Program-made: the position numbers and the translations under genes
The notes under the pieces: model-generated
What the model was told of the DNA's origin: nothing
The model's input: only the letters and a program-made list of their open reading frames with translations
Database searches by the model: none
In this document: one piece after another, positions 36,742 to 46,328 of the stretch
Layout: the number at the start of each line of letters is the position of its first letter
How positions within the stretch are numbered: the stretch's first letter is position 1
NCBI GenBank assembly: GCA_900540885.1
Contig: UQHJ01000003.1
Span: 43,001 to 107,000 of the forward strand
Direction of reading: 5' to 3'
Source: an uncultured Prevotella sp.
Lineage (GTDB): Bacteria > Bacteroidota > Bacteroidia > Bacteroidales > Bacteroidaceae
Length of the DNA: 64,000 bases

Positions 36742-39700
36742 CTATCGAATTACCTTCTTTGTACCAATGATGTAGATGCCCTTGCCGGGAATGCTGACGC
36801 GGCGACCGCTGAGGTCGTAAATGGCGGTGGCAGCGTTGAGGCTTGCAGGGGTATCAATGGGGGCGGTGTTAATGCCACTCGTTAAGCCCTCCATGGGAGA
36901 GAGCTGATAGTGCGTCAAGGTGAATGACTGGATACTTAAGCATTGTTGACCGCTCATGTTGGCTAAGAGACCAAGACTGAGTGTGGTTGGTTCGGAGAGA
37001 ATGAAGAAGAGATGGTTTTGACTCACTTCACCCTTGCTCGCCATGGCTTTGTAGGCAATAGACGACGCGTCGAGTGCTTTGGTGTCGGGTAGGGTAGTAC
37101 CCTCGGCTGCTACGAGGTAGCAGTTGTCGGCTTGGCCTTCATAATTGCCATAGTTGGCGGCAAAGACGTAGGCACCTGCAGGCAGGGTGATGGTCTGGTA
37201 GACTTTGTGATTCTCTAATAGACTTTCAAAACCGTCGTTGCCAGTGGTGATCGTAAAGCATTTGTCGCGCTGCGTATCAATGTGGGCACCAGTGTTGTAC
37301 TTCTCCGCATTGATGTTCTCTAACTGCCATGCTTTCAGTGTCATGAAGCGACCTGAGTAAGCCTCGCTAAACTCTTTGCCCGTCGTCTCGAACGGTGCGC
37401 GTGTGTTGCTTAAATGCTCTGCCGTAACGTCGGTGGCACCGCCGTCAAAGTTGAGCGCAAATACGCCCTTTGACTCGCCCCAAGCATCGCCGTCGGGACC
37501 AAAGCCTACGCGAAGGCCTGTATTGTGGTTAGAGGTGAGGTCTTCGACGTTGCCTCCGTTCTGATTGAACTGATAGTACACCTTCAAGCCTGCCGTTTCG
37601 GCTGACTTCACGTCCTCGGCCGATAAGGGAGCGATGCTATTGTCGTGCATAGGCTTCAGATCGTACTCGTTATAGGCGAAGCCGTTCCAAACGCGGAATT
37701 CGTCAATCGTACCACACATCGGAGCGTCTGTGCTACCTAAGCTAAAGCTACTAAGAGAGGGGAATGTACCGTTGACAGAACTGCGGCTGATCTGTATACC
37801 GTCGCGATAGAAGCAGACGTAGCCTCTGTAGTAAGTGACGGCATAGTGGTGCCACTCGTTGGGAACAACGTAGCCGTTGGCTGACTTGGCATATTTGCCG
37901 TTGATGTAAAGGCGCATTTGTCCTGTCGAAACCGTTTGCAATTGGAAGGTAGAAGTGCTTTCGCCAATGCCGTTGCATACAGCGGGTAGCGAGTTGGGCT
38001 TCATCCAATATTCAATGGTGAAGATGTCCTGCCCAGTAGTAAGCGGTACGCTTGTGAGGTTAACGCGAGCAGAACCTGCGGGCATGAAGCTGAGGCCCGA
38101 CTTGCTATCGGCATTGCATACGACTAAGGCATGGCTCTGCGTTGTTTCACTGCTGCCGGCAGTGTTGGAGGCTCGCAGCGTAACGTCGTAGATGCCAGGG
38201 ACGGAAGGACGGAAACTGATACGTGCGCCTTCGCCCTGCATGGCCGTCTGTGGACTAACGAGCGTCCAGCGGCTATGGTCAGCACCGTAGAGCGATTGGT
38301 CGGTCAAGAATACTTCGTCGCCCTTCATTACTACGGCAGGTTCGATGTCGAAGGCGGCTTGGGGGGCAACGGGCGTTACGTTGACGGTCTGTGTGGTCGT
38401 AGCCTTTTGGCCCTCAGCGTTCGTTACGGTAAGCTGCACTTGATAGCTGCCGCTCTCGGCATACGACACGGTGACGCAAGGTTGGTCAGACGAGGTGGTA
38501 GAAGCTCCTTGCAACGTCCAATGGTAGCGATAGCCGTCCTTCATCTGGGTAGGCATGAACGTGACGCGGTCGCCCGTGGGTACGTTCGTTTTGCTTGACT
38601 TAAACTCGGCCGATGGGGCAGTAGCAGCAGTCACGTTGAGTGTGATAGTAGCTTCTGTCTCAGCACCAGTAACGTCGGTAGCAACGACCTTCACTTGTTG
38701 CTCGCCAGCTTGGTTGAAAGTGAGCGTTGGGGCGGTGCATACGAGGTCTTTTACGTCTGCGCCTTCGGCCGTCCAACGCAGTGACTGAATGTTGGTAGAA
38801 CCCGTGGCCTGAAGTGTGACGGACTGGCCTGTCGTAATGGGTATGGAGGGTTGCTCAATGGCCACCTGAGTAGTGGTGGCATATTTCAGCGTCTGAGCGT
38901 AACCACTATTGAGTGAAAAGTTAGCATTCGCAAAGGTGCCGTGGTGGCCGTTGGGCGTGAGGTCGCGCAGCAGGCGGTTGCCGTCTTGTTCAATCAGGTC
39001 GCCACGATAGTAAGCGATGAGTTGGGAGGGTAGTAAGCCTGTAGCATATTGTTGCTTGTAGTCGGCCTTAATCTCGGCTGCGGTGCGTGCCTTTTTCCAA
39101 ATGCGGATTTCATCGTAGAAGGCGTGCTGGTCGTTCTGCGTGCCATTGCTTGAGAATACGAGGTCGCCAAAGCCTCCTATGCCACTGTAAGACTTTGAGG
39201 TGACTGTTCCTTTCTGTGAACCATTGACATAAGCCGTCATCTTGTTGCCGTCAACGACTAAGGAAATGTGTGTCCAGCGGCCTGCAGTTAAGGCACCCGT
39301 TGCATTCAGACGGTCAGAGATGTCCCAACCTGCCGTGAAAGTGCCGTTGGCATTGGCGTGGAACATAAAGGTACCCCAACCAGGACCAGCACTTTGATTC
39401 CAATTGGCGAGAGATTGTGGACGAATCCAAAACTCAATCGTGGCTTTGTCGTACTTAGACGTGAATACATTGGGCAGTGTAAGTCCGTTGTGCTCCATCT
39501 TGATGCATTGATTGTAGTCAAGTGAGGGCACTGGTACGCTAGCCGTGATGAGACTCGACTCCTTGTCGCCATAAACGGCCATAACACCATAGTTGCCTGT
39601 GGCGTCGGTGGGGAGGTCGTAGTGGGTAGTGGCCTTGTCGAGCGTGGCAAGGGTAGTTCCGTTCTTTACCACCTTATAGCCCGTGAGCGTATAGTTCGAA

Positions 39701-41229
39701 AGCTTGGGAGCACTCCATGATAAGCGGTTGTTGGCAATGTTGACGTTGAGCGGTGCTTTGATGCCACGCCCTGGAACGACAACACTCAGTACCGTTTGGT
39801 CGCCTTGGCTTAGCACGTTGACAGTCTGGGCGTTGAGAGGAATTTCAAGTCCTTCAGGGTCATTAGCATAGTCGATGATAGAGGCATTATAAATGTGTCC
39901 CTCGCCAATGGCCGAACCTTTGGTCTTAATAATAAAGAAGTATTTAAGGTCTTCGTTCTGGTCGAACTCTGCGCTTAAGTCTGTCAAGTCGTAACCAAAC
40001 TCCATAGGTTCGCTGTGCAACTTATTGTCAGCCCAACGACCTAACATAGGCACTTCGGGGGCGGGGTCGGTATTGCCATAATTGCCGTCGCCAGCGTACT
40101 TAAAGTGGTCGAAGGCTTGTGACTTTTCGGGCGAGGTGGCATTGACATCGCTCGAAACGCCTGCCATTAAGTAAAGTTCGGAGCGGCGGTTGTAGTCCAT
40201 ATTTACCTTAATCGTTCGCAGCGGACGATAGTTCTTGCGTACGCGGTATACTTCGGGGGTCCACCAATTTCCAGTAAAATTTCCATTTGCATTAAAAGTG
40301 GCACCTGCATAAGCGTATGGCACGTAAACAAAGCCATCGTTGCCCCATTCCTTGCCCCAAGAGTTGACCAAAATCCAAGCACCGCGTTCGTCGGCTGAGG
40401 CTTCGCCATAGATGCCGTTTCCATTGATGTCGAACTCAATGCGGTCGTCGTAACCTACGATGGTCATGGCGTGGTCGGTTGTGGTGCCCCACTTCTTGAG
40501 GTAATACTTACCCGTCACACCCAATTCGTCGTTCGTAGGAGTTTTACCAATTGTCGTATTCTCAAGTCCTTTCGATGCGCACCCGATGCCCGCAATGCCA
40601 CCCGAGTGGAAGTCGGTGTCGCCATTATGATTCCAAAGCCAATTCTTTAAGGCTTCGCGGCCTTCCTCTGTGCCCAAGTTCTCGGTGAAGTGAACGGGTT
40701 TGAGCATACGATTGAACATAGCTTCATACCATTTCTTATAGCCTGTCATCCAACCGAAACAATCAGACGAAGTATCTTGGCTACCAAAAATCTTTGAGTA
40801 GGTCTGTCCGCCATAGGTCTCGGCCGAAGGTACACCTACAAACTGCACAAACGCGTCCTTACCAGAGTTGCCATTGGTTAGGAGCCAAACGAAGTGAGAG
40901 GGGTAATAGTTTTTAGCGTTCTTTCCGTCTAAGTCGCGGAACGAGTTCAACTCGTGTGAGAACATATAGCAAATGCGCGAGGCAGAGCCGCACGAACCGC
41001 CTGCTTGGTAGATGACGGGAGGAAAGTACTTTGTGTCGGCATTATTCACGTGGTCGGGACGTGTCGTTGTGGCACGAGTGCTGCTTCTTTTCACTTGCAT
41101 GAGTGAAGGGTCAGGATTAACCTTGTCAGAATAGTCGGGATATTTGCTGCGGTCGACAGCCACCTGCGCACAGAGTGCGGTAGGTAATAGTGCTGAAGCC
41201 AGCAACCATTGTTTTAGATAAGGTGTCAT
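36742..41229 (-). CDS. exported papain-like cysteine protease with LamG and PKD modules
   Basis: 1495 residues. Signal peptide 1-22 (MTPYLKQWLLASALLPTALCAQ). C1-like protease domain at about 60-340 with Q75 and C80 (QAGGSCGSASR), H253 (TDHAMTIVGYDD) and N289 (ILVNSWGKEWG). Then come a fibronectin-like linker, a LamG-type module (about 590-760, TIEFWIRP...FYDEIRIWKKARTAAEI), PKD-type domains (about 890-1080, YRYHWTLQG...VSYAESGSYQVQLTVTNAEG) and a second LamG module (about 1100-1250). The C-terminal tail (IYDLSGRRVSIPGKGIYIIG) resembles a type IX secretion tail. Probably a cell-surface or secreted protease; the Q-to-Cys spacing is one residue shorter than in papain. Promoter TAAATTTG at 41266-41273. 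Confidence 0.82.
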   Translation of the reverse strand: MTPYLKQWLLASALLPTALCAQVAVDRSKYPDYSDKVNPDPSLMQVKRSSTRATTTRPDHVNNADTKYFPPVIYQAGGSCGSASRICYMFSHELNSFRDLDGKNAKNYYPSHFVWLLTNGNSGKDAFVQFVGVPSAETYGGQTYSKIFGSQDTSSDCFGWMTGYKKWYEAMFNRMLKPVHFTENLGTEEGREALKNWLWNHNGDTDFHSGGIAGIGCASKGLENTTIGKTPTNDELGVTGKYYLKKWGTTTDHAMTIVGYDDRIEFDINGNGIYGEASADERGAWILVNSWGKEWGNDGFVYVPYAYAGATFNANGNFTGNWWTPEVYRVRKNYRPLRTIKVNMDYNRRSELYLMAGVSSDVNATSPEKSQAFDHFKYAGDGNYGNTDPAPEVPMLGRWADNKLHSEPMEFGYDLTDLSAEFDQNEDLKYFFIIKTKGSAIGEGHIYNASIIDYANDPEGLEIPLNAQTVNVLSQGDQTVLSVVVPGRGIKAPLNVNIANNRLSWSAPKLSNYTLTGYKVVKNGTTLATLDKATTHYDLPTDATGNYGVMAVYGDKESSLITASVPVPSLDYNQCIKMEHNGLTLPNVFTSKYDKATIEFWIRPQSLANWNQSAGPGWGTFMFHANANGTFTAGWDISDRLNATGALTAGRWTHISLVVDGNKMTAYVNGSQKGTVTSKSYSGIGGFGDLVFSSNGTQNDQHAFYDEIRIWKKARTAAEIKADYKQQYATGLLPSQLIAYYRGDLIEQDGNRLLRDLTPNGHHGTFANANFSLNSGYAQTLKYATTTQVAIEQPSIPITTGQSVTLQATGSTNIQSLRWTAEGADVKDLVCTAPTLTFNQAGEQQVKVVATDVTGAETEATITLNVTAATAPSAEFKSSKTNVPTGDRVTFMPTQMKDGYRYHWTLQGASTTSSDQPCVTVSYAESGSYQVQLTVTNAEGQKATTTQTVNVTPVAPQAAFDIEPAVVMKGDEVFLTDQSLYGADHSRWTLVSPQTAMQGEGARISFRPSVPGIYDVTLRASNTAGSSETTQSHALVVCNADSKSGLSFMPAGSARVNLTSVPLTTGQDIFTIEYWMKPNSLPAVCNGIGESTSTFQLQTVSTGQMRLYINGKYAKSANGYVVPNEWHHYAVTYYRGYVCFYRDGIQISRSSVNGTFPSLSSFSLGSTDAPMCGTIDEFRVWNGFAYNEYDLKPMHDNSIAPLSAEDVKSAETAGLKVYYQFNQNGGNVEDLTSNHNTGLRVGFGPDGDAWGESKGVFALNFDGGATDVTAEHLSNTRAPFETTGKEFSEAYSGRFMTLKAWQLENINAEKYNTGAHIDTQRDKCFTITTGNDGFESLLENHKVYQTITLPAGAYVFAANYGNYEGQADNCYLVAAEGTTLPDTKALDASSIAYKAMASKGEVSQNHLFFILSEPTTLSLGLLANMSGQQCLSIQSFTLTHYQLSPMEGLTSGINTAPIDTPASLNAATAIYDLSGRRVSIPGKGIYIIGTKKVIR

Positions 41230-41265
41230 TAGCGTGTATTAGATAATGTATTAGTATTGTGAGGG

Positions 41266-41273
41266 CAAATTTA
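41266..41273 (-). promoter_or_regulatory. protease gene promoter, -7 box
   Basis: TAAATTTG on the minus strand, 37 nt upstream of the ATG at 41229. Confidence 0.55.
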
Positions 41274-41357
41274 CAGAAAAGTATGTAAATGAAGCTTTTT
41301 GAAGGAAATAATCTATTTGGGACGAGTCAACGATGATTAAGAATAGGTTTGAAAAGA

Positions 41358-41508
41358 GTCAACTTGCCTTACAAATAAAGATTGGAGAGGTTAAAACAAA
41401 ATCGTTTAATCACAAAGAACTGTCGTCCACTTGGAGGTGGACGACAAGTTTCTATGGTTTAACGACTTTAGTTGACTGCTTTTATTTTTATTTGTAAGGT
41501 AGGTTGAC
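41358..41508. repeat. long palindrome with inner hairpin
   Basis: Outer arms GTCAACTTGCCTTACAAATA and its inverse TATTTGTAAGGTAGGTTGAC, with a perfect inner hairpin TGTCGTCCAC/GTGGACGACA at 41421-41446. The rest of the 343-bp gap (41230-41572) holds the protease promoter and no gene. Confidence 0.8.
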
Positions 41509-41572
41509 TTGCTTTTTGCTCACTTATAAAGTATATTTATTAGATAAATTGCAATTTGTTGCAGTGCATGGT

Positions 41573-43135
41573 TTATTCTCCCCAGTCTCCACGGTCGAGA
41601 CTTCTGTAGCCAATGGCTTCCTTAATGTGGCGTGCAGCAATTTGGGGCGACGCATCGAGGTCGGCAATGGTACGTGCCACTTTGAGTATGCGGTCGTAGG
41701 CACGCGCTGAGAGGTCGAGGCGTCGCATGGCTCTTTGTAGGGATTGGGCTGCTTCAGCGTCTAATTGTGCAAATTGTTCAATCATGGCACGCGACATTTG
41801 GGCGTTGCAGTGTACGCCGTGTTCGTTTTTATAACGTTCGGTCTGTATGGCACGCGCAGCGATTACTCGCTCTCGAATTGAGGCACTTGGTTCGCCCTTA
41901 GGGGCACGTGCCAATTCGGTAACGGAGACGGGAGCTACCTCTATCTGTATGTCAATGCGGTCGAGTAGCGGTCCTGATATTTTGCTCTTATAGCGTTGTA
42001 CTTGGGTAGGGGTACATGTGCAGTGGTGGTTGGGGTCGTTGTAATAGCCACACGGACAAGGATTCATGGAGGCTACTAACATGAAGGAGCAGGGGAGAGT
42101 AGTGGAGTATTTGGCCCGTGAGATAGTTATCTCGCGGTCTTCAAGTGGTTGACGCAGCGTCTCGAGGGCTGTGCGTGAAAATTCGGGTAACTCATCTAAA
42201 AAGAGTACACCGTTGTGAGCCAAACTAATCTCGCCTGGCTTATATACCGTTCCGCCTCCAATCAGTGCTACGTCGCTAATGGTGTGGTGAGGTGCTCTGA
42301 AAGGACGTTGCGCAATAAGGGAAGTCTGACTGCCGAGCTTACCCGCCACGGAATGAATTTGTGTGGTTTCAAGGCTTTCGGCTAATGTAAGTTGAGGTAA
42401 AATAGAAGGAAGACGCTTGGCCATCATACTCTTGCCACAACCAGGGGAACCAATGAGTATGATGTTGTGTCCGCCTGCGGCTGCCACTTCAAAGGCTCGC
42501 TTTACGGCCTCTTGTCCTTTTACGTCAGCAAAGTCGGGGCCTGCTTGTGCTTGGGCAGCATAGAATTCTTCGCGTGTGTTGACTACTACGGGCTGAAGTT
42601 GTAGGCCTCCTTGTAGGAAGGCAACTACTTCAATCAGACTGCTCACACCATATACTTTGAGCTTGTTGACGACAGCAGCTTCACGCTCGTTTTCCTTAGG
42701 CACAAATAGGGCTTCAAAGCCTTGTTCGCGTGCTTTGATAGCAATAGATAGTGCGCCCTTTACGGGACGTATTGAACCATCAAGTCCTAATTCGCCCACA
42801 AAAACGTAACGGCTTAAAGCATCGCATTGCAACTTTTTAGCAGCTACTAACAAACCAATGGCTAAGGGAAGGTCGTAGCCTGACCCTTCTTTGCGCACAT
42901 CAGCAGGAGCAAAGTTGATCGTATATTTCTTTTGGTGCGGAATTGTTAGGCGGCTTGTCTCTAAGGCTGCTTCAACACGTAGGCGACTTTCGCGTACTGC
43001 GTTGTCGGGCAATCCCACCATCATAAAAATAGGCTTGCTTTCCTGTCGTTCGGGCAAAGTGGTAGCATTCACCTCTAAAAAGACGGGCATTGCCGTGAGT
43101 CCGTTAACTGCTGATGTATGAATGGTGGAGAGCAT
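41573..43135 (-). CDS. comM: YifB/ComM-family Mg-chelatase-like AAA+ ATPase
   Basis: 520 residues. An N-terminal ribosomal S5-fold/Lon-like domain (FLEVNATTLPERQESKPIFM, VGELGLDGSIRPVKGAL) precedes the AAA+ core with Walker A GSPGCGKS, Walker B LFLDELPEF, the cysteine-rich NPCPCGYYNDPNHHCTC insert, and a C-terminal Mg-chelatase lid (LSARAYDRILKVARTIADL). ComM is a branch-migration helicase assisting integration of transformed DNA. Full length for the family. Cytoplasmic. Confidence 0.93.
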   Translation of the reverse strand: MLSTIHTSAVNGLTAMPVFLEVNATTLPERQESKPIFMMVGLPDNAVRESRLRVEAALETSRLTIPHQKKYTINFAPADVRKEGSGYDLPLAIGLLVAAKKLQCDALSRYVFVGELGLDGSIRPVKGALSIAIKAREQGFEALFVPKENEREAAVVNKLKVYGVSSLIEVVAFLQGGLQLQPVVVNTREEFYAAQAQAGPDFADVKGQEAVKRAFEVAAAGGHNIILIGSPGCGKSMMAKRLPSILPQLTLAESLETTQIHSVAGKLGSQTSLIAQRPFRAPHHTISDVALIGGGTVYKPGEISLAHNGVLFLDELPEFSRTALETLRQPLEDREITISRAKYSTTLPCSFMLVASMNPCPCGYYNDPNHHCTCTPTQVQRYKSKISGPLLDRIDIQIEVAPVSVTELARAPKGEPSASIRERVIAARAIQTERYKNEHGVHCNAQMSRAMIEQFAQLDAEAAQSLQRAMRRLDLSARAYDRILKVARTIADLDASPQIAARHIKEAIGYRSLDRGDWGE

Positions 43136-43150
43136 AGCGTATATGTTTTT

Positions 43151-43280
43151 GTTAGTTTGACGAGGGGTTTCTTTGGGCTGATGAGTTGAGGAGTAAGTTT
43201 TTCCTTTTTGTTGATGGGTTGATGAAATGGAGAAAGAGAAACTTACCCGTCAACAGGTTACCCCATCAACTCGTCAACAA
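43151..43280. repeat. palindromic 9-bp-unit element F
   Basis: More degenerate: GATGAGTTGAGGAGTAAGTT, spacer, then AAACTTACCCGTCAACAGG and CATCAACTCGTCAAC. Between the TlpA-like gene and comM. Confidence 0.75.
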
Positions 43281-43285
43281 AAGAA

Positions 43286-44371
43286 TTAAAATTTTGCGTC
43301 TGGTACTTGAGTTACATCGCGCTGTATGATGCGCCCTTGGGCGTTAATCAGCATCAATGAAGGCACATAGTGTACGCCTAATTGATTGATCAAAGGTGAG
43401 TCGAAGGCTTTTCGGTCGCAAATGACGGGATAGGTAATAGAGTCGTTACGCAAATTGGAGCGTAATAAGTTGCGGTCGACATCAAGTGAAACAATAAGGC
43501 AAGACCATTTGCCATTGAGCGTCTGTAGTTTGCGACGCAGTTGTACTAAAAGTGAACGAGAATCGCTCTGCCAAGCTCCTGTAAAGGCAATGATAAGATT
43601 TTTGCCGCGATAGTCGGCAGATGAGACTTTGCGACCGTCGAGCGTTTGTCCTGTAAACGCAGGCAAGAGTTGTCCTTCACCATTCTGAAAAATGGGTCGG
43701 AAGAATTGGTCAAGGCTTATAACTGCACTTTCCTTGGGCTGTGCTTGTTTCAATAGTTTAAGCAGTTGTAGTGCCGTTCGTGGGTCGGTGGATTGTTGGT
43801 TAGCAAAGTACATGCGAAAGACTGCCACTGCGGCCAAGGACTTGGCATTGTCACGCACAAACTGTGCTGCGGCTAAGCGTTGATTGGTGGCTACGTCGTT
43901 GGCATGCTTCTTACGAAAGTCGGATAATTTTTCATTCTGTTCTGTGCCGCTAAGGGTGGCCTCGCTAATGGTTGAGGCATCGCCTTTTAATTTGATAGTC
44001 TTGCCTGGTTCGGCAATGATATAGCTTTGTGAGAAGTTGGGGTAGAGTAGGGTAAAGATAGCAGCATGAGTGAGTTGACGTTCATAGGTAAATTTGCCGT
44101 CGGTTATGCGTACCGTGTCAATGCCTTCAAAGGCTCCGTCTTCGCTATATACGTAAAATTCGGCATCGCTAATGCCGTTGAGCGTTCCCTCAAAACGCAT
44201 GTGTGACTTATCAGGGCCACAAGAGGTAAATAATGTAAAAACGAATAATAGAAAGGTGACGATTTTTCCTACTCCCTGTTCCTCACGTAGAATAGAGGAT
44301 AAGCTGCTTTTTATGAAGAAGGGAAGTCTTGAAAGGATTGGCTTCAATGTGTAAAAGAGACTTTTGTACAT
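43286..44371 (-). CDS. DUF4369/TlpA-like lipoprotein without redox cysteines
   Basis: 361 residues as drawn from ATG 44371. A 35-residue N-terminus precedes a lipoprotein signal (IVTFLLFVFTLFTSCGP, lipobox Cys), then a DUF4369-like beta domain (MRFEGTLNGISDAEFYVYSEDGAF) and a C-terminal thioredoxin-like AhpC/TSA fold (LIIAFTGAWQSDSRSLLVQLRRKL...VHYVPSLMLINAQG). The usual WCxxC is WQSDS, so the domain cannot do thiol exchange in the normal way. The start may be later than drawn, since lipoprotein signals normally begin near the initiator; no nearer ATG exists. Likely anchored to the inner or outer membrane on the periplasmic side. Function unknown. Confidence 0.72.
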   Translation of the reverse strand: MYKSLFYTLKPILSRLPFFIKSSLSSILREEQGVGKIVTFLLFVFTLFTSCGPDKSHMRFEGTLNGISDAEFYVYSEDGAFEGIDTVRITDGKFTYERQLTHAAIFTLLYPNFSQSYIIAEPGKTIKLKGDASTISEATLSGTEQNEKLSDFRKKHANDVATNQRLAAAQFVRDNAKSLAAVAVFRMYFANQQSTDPRTALQLLKLLKQAQPKESAVISLDQFFRPIFQNGEGQLLPAFTGQTLDGRKVSSADYRGKNLIIAFTGAWQSDSRSLLVQLRRKLQTLNGKWSCLIVSLDVDRNLLRSNLRNDSITYPVICDRKAFDSPLINQLGVHYVPSLMLINAQGRIIQRDVTQVPDAKF

Positions 44372-44483
44372 ATATATATGCTAATATGTGGGGTAGGGAT
44401 ATTTAAGGTATAACTTATCCCCCTCTCTGTTTAAGGAGAGGGGGATAAATAGGGAATGTGATAGAGCTTATAAAACTTTTGTC

Positions 44484-46187
44484 TTACTTCACTATGCTTT
44501 GGAAAGCAGCGTCGTTGAAGAGTGATACGAATTCAAGGTCGTTAGCTGCGCGCTTCTTTAGAGAACTATCCTTAGCAAAAGCGTCTTTGAGGTTGCTTAC
44601 TACGGCAGCATCTTGATTAGTGCGTGCTGCAACAATGGCCTTGAGATAGCTTGTTGTTGCATCTGGATGAGCTATGGCCTTTAATGTGTTGGCAGCTGAC
44701 GTATAGTCCTTATTTAGGATTTGAGCCAAAGCGGCAGTATTCGTTTTAACGCCCTTGAGGCAATTGGCAGCCTTGGCATAGTTGCCAGCAGCTACTTGCA
44801 GATTGCCTAAAACTTCGTTGTAGTTCTCAGTAGAGGTAGCCTTCATCAAGTAGTTGTTTGCAGCTTCATTGTTGCCTTCGGCCATGGCGATGAGCGCTAA
44901 GTTGGCATTTACTTCGGGAGCATCGGCCTGTGATGCAGGAACTTGTGCTAAATAGTTCTTCGCTGTTGTCAAGTCACCTTGTTGGTAGGCTAATGTTGCC
45001 AAGTTGTTGTAGGCACGATAATCGTCTGGGTAGAGTGTAGACGTTTTGGTGTAAATGTCCTTTTGCTCGGCTATGTCCTCAGTTAGCGTTGCAGCATAGA
45101 GTAGCTCTTCAACAGATAGCTTAGAGGCATCAGCTTTGTATTGTTCTTCGATTTCATCGTCGCTGCGGCCAATTAAGTTGTAGTTGATGGTCAAGCGGGC
45201 ACGACGCAATTCGGGGAGGATCTCGTCTGCTAACTCTTTGTAACCAGCTGAGAGATTGCGTATCTGTTGCTCGCGTTCTTCAGGGTCTTCATACATAGAG
45301 AGTACGCGAAGAATGATGTCCTTGTCTTGAATGTTTGATTGGCTTACCAACTCTTTAAAGCCTTCCCAGTCTTCGGCAGTGTATTTTGAGTCAACATCAG
45401 CGTCGAGTTTAGCGGCTTTGAGTTGCTTACCTACGTAGCCTTTAGAGGTCTTTTCACGATTTTGAGCTAAAGCTGTATTGAGCTTCATGCCACCATCGGG
45501 TGAGGCATAAGCAGACACTTCGATGTTGTCGAGCATATAGCCCTTTTGGTCGGCCTTAATCTCTCTCAGTGTTTTGATAAAGTCTTGCACAGAGGTGCTC
45601 TTTAACTCACTGTTGCGAATGTTGGCTTGATTAATTAGATATTTAATCTGTGCTTGTTTGGTTTGCTTGATAGCATATTGGTATTTGTCGGCAGCAATTT
45701 GTGTGTGAGCAGAGGTTACGGTACTCTTCAGCAATTCTGAAGTAGCCAATACACCATCGGCAATCTTCACTGCGGGCACGTTGGCTTTCTTTTTGCCTAC
45801 TTGACCATCAAATTCAAGCCAGAGTTCGCTCTTTTCCATACCAGGTTCGAAGGTGAAGTTGTAGCGGTTGCTAAAGTTTCCACCTAACTTGTATGAAATT
45901 TCTTGATCGTTTCCTTGTACTTTTTCGCCCTGGAAAGCTGCATATTGTGCTTGGTCTGCGACTTTGCCTGCATAACGAATGACGGGCTTGAGTTTCAATA
46001 CCGCTTTCTTTTTCATGTACTTTTCGGGAAAGCGGCCGTTAATATCGAAAGGTACTTTGCCACTTACAGCTTCAAGTGGAGAAGGCGTAACGGTAAAGTT
46101 GTCGGCTGAGAGCGATCCTAATTTATTATTACACGAAGTGAGTGCTAACGTTCCGGCCAACACTCCAAATAATAATTTGTTTTGCAT
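44484..46187 (-). CDS. TPR lipoprotein with OmpA-like segment
   Basis: 567 residues from ATG 46187 (MQNKLLFGVLAGTLALTSCNN, a lipoprotein signal with Cys19). A beta-rich N-terminal part follows, then a segment like an OmpA C-terminal domain (IEVSAYASPDGGMKLNTALAQNREKT), and C-terminal TPR repeats (about 350-540, AYNNLATLAYQQGDLTTAKNYLAQ, ANLALIAMAEGNNEAANNYL). Homologues in Bacteroidetes are envelope lipoproteins of unknown role. The longer upstream frame (to 46256) was rejected because a TACCTTTG promoter box lies at 46229-46236, inside it. Confidence 0.78.
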   Translation of the reverse strand: MQNKLLFGVLAGTLALTSCNNKLGSLSADNFTVTPSPLEAVSGKVPFDINGRFPEKYMKKKAVLKLKPVIRYAGKVADQAQYAAFQGEKVQGNDQEISYKLGGNFSNRYNFTFEPGMEKSELWLEFDGQVGKKKANVPAVKIADGVLATSELLKSTVTSAHTQIAADKYQYAIKQTKQAQIKYLINQANIRNSELKSTSVQDFIKTLREIKADQKGYMLDNIEVSAYASPDGGMKLNTALAQNREKTSKGYVGKQLKAAKLDADVDSKYTAEDWEGFKELVSQSNIQDKDIILRVLSMYEDPEEREQQIRNLSAGYKELADEILPELRRARLTINYNLIGRSDDEIEEQYKADASKLSVEELLYAATLTEDIAEQKDIYTKTSTLYPDDYRAYNNLATLAYQQGDLTTAKNYLAQVPASQADAPEVNANLALIAMAEGNNEAANNYLMKATSTENYNEVLGNLQVAAGNYAKAANCLKGVKTNTAALAQILNKDYTSAANTLKAIAHPDATTSYLKAIVAARTNQDAAVVSNLKDAFAKDSSLKKRAANDLEFVSLFNDAAFQSIVK

Positions 46188-46228
46188 TTTTATAATGATA
46201 GTGTATGATTTCTTAACAAGACTATGAG

Positions 46229-46236
46229 CAAAGGTA
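46229..46236 (-). promoter_or_regulatory. TPR lipoprotein promoter, -7 box
   Basis: TACCTTTG on the minus strand, 42 nt before the chosen start; decides the start codon. Confidence 0.6.
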
Positions 46237-46328
46237 AGCATTTTATACTTATACACTTACCTTATTAGTCATCTTTTGTTAGCTGATTAAGTATATTTTA
46301 AGAATGGGACATAATCTGAGGTGGCTTG

